7,785 nt of DNA, from positions 1 to 7,785 of the forward strand of contig JAIXXW010000257.1 in the NCBI GenBank assembly GCA_027490555.1. Direction: 5' to 3'. The position numbers and the translations under genes are program-made. Source of the stretch: Comamonadaceae bacterium. GTDB lineage: Bacteria > Pseudomonadota > Gammaproteobacteria > Burkholderiales > Burkholderiaceae_C. This document shows positions 5,865 to 7,785 of this stretch, one piece after another (position 1 is the first letter of the stretch; every line of letters begins with the position of its first letter). The notes beneath the pieces are model-generated. The model did no database searches. It was not told the origin of the DNA and saw nothing but the letters and a program-made list of their open reading frames with translations.

Positions 5865-6572
5865 TCAAGTTTTTTTCGGGCACCAGCCCATCTCGAGCCA
5901 GTGCGCATAGCCCGGCTTGAACGACCAGGCGGTGTATTGCACGGGTGTGCCTGGGGGCAAGACCTGCTCGGTCAGGTGGTCGAGCCAGGGGCTCAAGGCG
6001 CCCATGCTGTGCAACCAGGCCTGGCCGGGTGCCGACTCCATCGCCCAGCCGGCTTGGGCCTGGCGCGCCGGGGGCAGCGTCGCCCCTGCCCGGTGGGGGC
6101 CAGACATCCGGTCGTGCACACTGCCCCAGGCCACCCCGGCCATCTGGTGCTGCAGCCGCGCCAGGCGCTGGGCGGTGTCCTGCAAAGGCCTGCCGGTAAA
6201 GCGCAGTTGCCCGAGCACATTGTCAAACCAGAAAAAAGCCCCGGGCATGCTGCGCACCGATTCGGGCAAGCGGGCCAAGCCGTCGCCGGTGTGCAGGTGC
6301 ACACGCCGACCCAGGCCTTTCAGCTGCCGGCCATGTCGCACATGAAACAGGGGTTTGGCCCACGGGTCGATGTCCCAGGCATGGACTTCTTCAAATTGCG
6401 CCAGCCAGGCCGTGGGCAGCATCCAGCCGGCACTCGCACCCACCAGCACCAGCTGTTGGCGCGGCATGTCCTGGGCCATCAGCCAGTCGGCGATCTGCGC
6501 ACAGGCCGGTGCCCAGCGCGCCTTGGAGCGCCACGCACGCACATGCCAATGCCATCCACCCGTCAGGTTCAT
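5865..6572 (-). CDS. Unrecognised tryptophan-rich protein with a methyltransferase-like Rossmann motif
   Basis: A 235-residue protein I cannot assign to a named family. After a Trp/Arg-rich N-terminus (GGWHWHVRAWRSKARW, 5-20) it has QLVLVGASAGWMLPTAWL (40-57), then EVHAWDIDPWAKPLF (62-76) and HLHTGDGLARLP (92-103), followed by GAFFWFDNVLGQLRF (111-125). A hydrophobic strand plus GxSxGW loop, a second strand ending D-I-D, and a later GD resemble motifs I to III of class I SAM-dependent methyltransferases; this is inference. Seventeen of 235 residues (7.2%) are Trp, and His is also frequent. No signal peptide or membrane segment is seen. It starts 9 nt after the GST stop (6582) on the same strand, so it is probably the second gene of a two-gene operon, without a clear ribosome-binding site of its own. 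It ends 21 nt from the convergent lyase gene. Confidence 0.7.
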   Translation of the reverse strand: MNLTGGWHWHVRAWRSKARWAPACAQIADWLMAQDMPRQQLVLVGASAGWMLPTAWLAQFEEVHAWDIDPWAKPLFHVRHGRQLKGLGRRVHLHTGDGLARLPESVRSMPGAFFWFDNVLGQLRFTGRPLQDTAQRLARLQHQMAGVAWGSVHDRMSGPHRAGATLPPARQAQAGWAMESAPGQAWLHSMGALSPWLDHLTEQVLPPGTPVQYTAWSFKPGYAHWLEMGWCPKKT

Positions 6573-6581
6573 GCGCGCATT

Positions 6582-7280
6582 TTAGGAAGCTTGCAAACGC
6601 TCGTTTTGCGGGAACATGAATTTCTTGGCCTCGGCATCCATCTCGGTTTTGAAGGTGTAACTGGCCTTGAAGGCTTCGGCCCGCTGCGCCGCCGGGCGCG
6701 CGTTGACGCTGTCGAGCAGGCGCTTGATCTGCGGGTACTGGGTCCAGGTGGCATCGCCTGTGCCCAGCACAAAGGGCAGCATGCGCGCCCAGCCCCACAG
6801 CGCCATGTCGACGATGCTGTAGTGCTCGCCCAGCATCCAGGTGTGCTGGCTCAGCTGCTTTTCCAGCACGGTCCAGTGGCGGTGGGCTTCAAAGTCGTAG
6901 CGGTTGAGCGCATAGGCCTTGGGCTCGGGCGCCACATGCCGAAAGTGGACCGATTGCCCCGAGAACGGGCCAATGCCGCTGGCGATGAACATCAACCACG
7001 ACAGGGCTGCGCCGCGTTCTTTGGCCTGGCCGATGCCGGGCACGAAGCGCTGTTCGCGGTCGGCCAGGTACAGCAAGATGGCGTTGCTGTCGAACACCGT
7101 CGTGTCGCCATCGGTGATGGCGGGCACCTTGGCATTGGGGTTGACCGCCAAAAAGGCGGGCGTAAACTGCTCGCCCTTGCGCGTGTCCACCGGAACGGCC
7201 TCATAGGCCAGCCCCAGCTCCTCCAGCAACAAGGCAATCTTCATGGGGTTGGGCGCGGCATTGAAGAAAAATTTCAGCAC
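6582..7280 (-). CDS. Glutathione S-transferase family protein (YfcG/YghU-like)
   Basis: A 232-residue cytosolic protein with an N-terminal thioredoxin-like domain and an all-helical C-terminal domain. It begins MLKFFFNAAPNPMKIALLLEE, with NAAPNP at 7-12 in the place of the catalytic loop of Nu-class bacterial GSTs. It continues with VDTRKGEQFTPAFLAVNPNA (31-50), KVPAI containing the cis-Pro (51-55), and glutathione-binding DSNAILLYLA (64-73). The C-domain has WLMFIASGIGPFSGQSVHF (95-113), typical of the YfcG group, and the N-cap region YSIVDMALWGW (154-164). The start is taken as GTG at 7280, because AGGA (7290-7287) lies 6 nt upstream and homology begins at this residue; an in-frame ATG at 7361 would add 27 unconserved residues. 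It probably acts as a glutathione-dependent transferase or disulfide reductase; its substrate is unknown. Cotranscription with the following Trp-rich gene is likely. Confidence 0.92.
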   Translation of the reverse strand: MLKFFFNAAPNPMKIALLLEELGLAYEAVPVDTRKGEQFTPAFLAVNPNAKVPAITDGDTTVFDSNAILLYLADREQRFVPGIGQAKERGAALSWLMFIASGIGPFSGQSVHFRHVAPEPKAYALNRYDFEAHRHWTVLEKQLSQHTWMLGEHYSIVDMALWGWARMLPFVLGTGDATWTQYPQIKRLLDSVNARPAAQRAEAFKASYTFKTEMDAEAKKFMFPQNERLQAS

Positions 7281-7420
7281 GTTGTGTCCTTTCGGCAAGC
7301 CAATGTTCCTGGGCCCCAGTGTCGCCGAAACTGCCGGCAGCGTGGCCGCAGAGCCAGTCATTTGGGCGACTGTGTCGGCCGGGGCTTGTTGTTAACGTCG
7401 GTCTTTTTTTGAGCAGCCCC
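7281..7420. promoter_or_regulatory. Divergent promoter region between GST and carboxymuconolactone decarboxylase-like genes
   Basis: This 140-nt gap should hold promoters for both divergent genes. Visible structure: a perfect 10-bp palindrome CTGCCGGCAG (7331-7340); a dyad CGAC-TGT-GTCG (7367-7377), extendable with one bulged base; a GTTAAC palindrome (7391-7396); and a run of seven T (7404-7410) just before the right-hand gene. The palindromes could be regulator sites, for example for a LysR- or TetR-type protein, but no such gene is in the window. I could not pick a convincing -35/-10 pair on either strand. If the GST started at the ATG at 7361, the first palindrome would lie in coding sequence. 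Confidence 0.3.
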
Positions 7421-7785
7421 ATGACCGAGAGACTTTCCCAAATCCGTTACGAAGACCTGGCGGCCGAGGTGCGTCCCTTGGCCGACGACATCCTCAAAGT
7501 CTCCAGCGCCGCTTTGGGTGGGCCTTACAACGCTTTGCTGCGCAGCCCCGAGATGGCCCGGCGTGCCTTCGATTTCCTGGACTACCTGCGCTTTCGCACT
7601 TCGGTCAACAAGCGCTTGAACGAATTCGCCATCCTGATCCAGGCGCGCATTGCCAATGCGCAATTCGAGTGGTGGGCCCACGAACCGATCGCCCGCAAGG
7701 CCGGCCTGTCGGATGCGGTGATGCGCGATTTGCAGCAATGCCGGCGCCCCACCGCCATGCAAGCCGATGAACGCCTGGTCTACGA
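7421..7785 (+). CDS. Carboxymuconolactone decarboxylase (AhpD-like) family protein, N-terminal part (runs off right edge)
   Basis: An uninterrupted frame of 121 codons starting MTERLSQIRYEDLAAEVRP and leaving the window at 7785. The translation contains GGPYNALLRSPEMARRAFDF (residues 36-55), DYLRFRTSVNKRLNEFAILI (57-76) and NAQFEWWAHEPIARKAGLSD (81-100), followed by AVMRDLQ. This is the pattern of small CMD-family proteins (PF02627): GPYN.LLRSP, then R..E..IL...R...A..EW..H...A...GL. The Cys pair of AhpD peroxidase partners is not seen; EWWAHEP stands in that region, as in the non-AhpD subgroup. Reported family functions include 4-carboxymuconolactone decarboxylation and peroxidase support, but many such proteins have no known role. 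The ribosome-binding site is weak (GAG at 7411-7413); the ATG at 7421 is the only good start seen. It diverges from the GST gene. Confidence 0.85.
   Translation, partial: MTERLSQIRYEDLAAEVRPLADDILKVSSAALGGPYNALLRSPEMARRAFDFLDYLRFRTSVNKRLNEFAILIQARIANAQFEWWAHEPIARKAGLSDAVMRDLQQCRRPTAMQADERLVY

Noticed and set aside
5844..5880. Intrinsic terminator for the plus-strand operon, with the T-run at 5870-5876.
   Set aside because: The T-run lies in the last codons of the convergent gene, and the only upstream stem is a 4-bp GCGC/GCGC with a 3-nt loop at 5844-5854, too weak and too far away.
7404..7410. T-run as a terminator upstream of the CMD-family gene.
   Set aside because: No stable inverted repeat precedes it directly, and it lies in a divergent promoter region where no transcript needs to end.
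5901..7412. A 503-codon open frame on the plus strand.
   Set aside because: It is antisense to the GST and the Trp-rich gene, has low-complexity Gly/Arg/His/Gln composition, shows no family motif and crosses the intergenic gaps. It is an open frame produced by GC-rich codon bias.
1..7785. Mobile elements, CRISPR array, tRNA or rRNA.
   Set aside because: No transposase frame, terminal inverted repeats, regularly spaced direct repeats or recognisable stable RNA sequences were seen on reading both strands.

Overview
The window looks like chromosomal DNA of a GC-rich betaproteobacterium, most likely Burkholderiales and plausibly Comamonadaceae. The inference rests on a stand-alone Bug/TctC-type periplasmic receptor (a family strongly expanded in that group), the GC-rich codon use, and the overall style of the proteins. 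No rRNA, tRNA, CRISPR array, insertion sequence or phage gene was seen.

Layout. Positions 1-308 (minus) hold the N-terminal part of a DUF2889 protein running off the left edge. Sixty bases away and divergent, a plus-strand block starts: an AMP-forming acyl-CoA synthetase (369-1928), then after a 124-nt structured spacer a Bug/TctC solute receptor (2053-3021), an aconitase-superfamily large subunit (3018-4328), its small subunit (4325-4828), a doubtful 44-codon reading frame (4825-4959), and an isocitrate lyase/PEP mutase family lyase (4956-5843). The junctions at 3018 and 4325 are ATGA stop/start overlaps, so this is a tightly coupled operon. Convergent to it is a minus-strand pair: a GstA-like glutathione S-transferase (7280-6582) followed by an unrecognised, tryptophan-rich Rossmann-like protein (6572-5865). 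Divergent from the GST, the first 121 codons of a carboxymuconolactone decarboxylase (AhpD-like) family protein begin at 7421 and run off the right edge.

How the genes may work together. A receptor captures a carboxylate in the periplasm. A two-subunit hydro-lyase moves or adds water on an unsaturated or hydroxylated di- or tricarboxylate. A Cys-dependent lyase splits the hydroxyacid into a 2-oxoacid and a simpler acid, and the CoA ligase could activate that acid. The enzyme set matches the end of the Eubacterium barkeri nicotinate pathway (dimethylmaleate hydratase DmdAB plus 2,3-dimethylmalate lyase, giving pyruvate and propionate), here joined to an uptake receptor and a CoA ligase. The substrate is inferred, not shown by the sequence. 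This catabolic operon is the most interesting item in the window.
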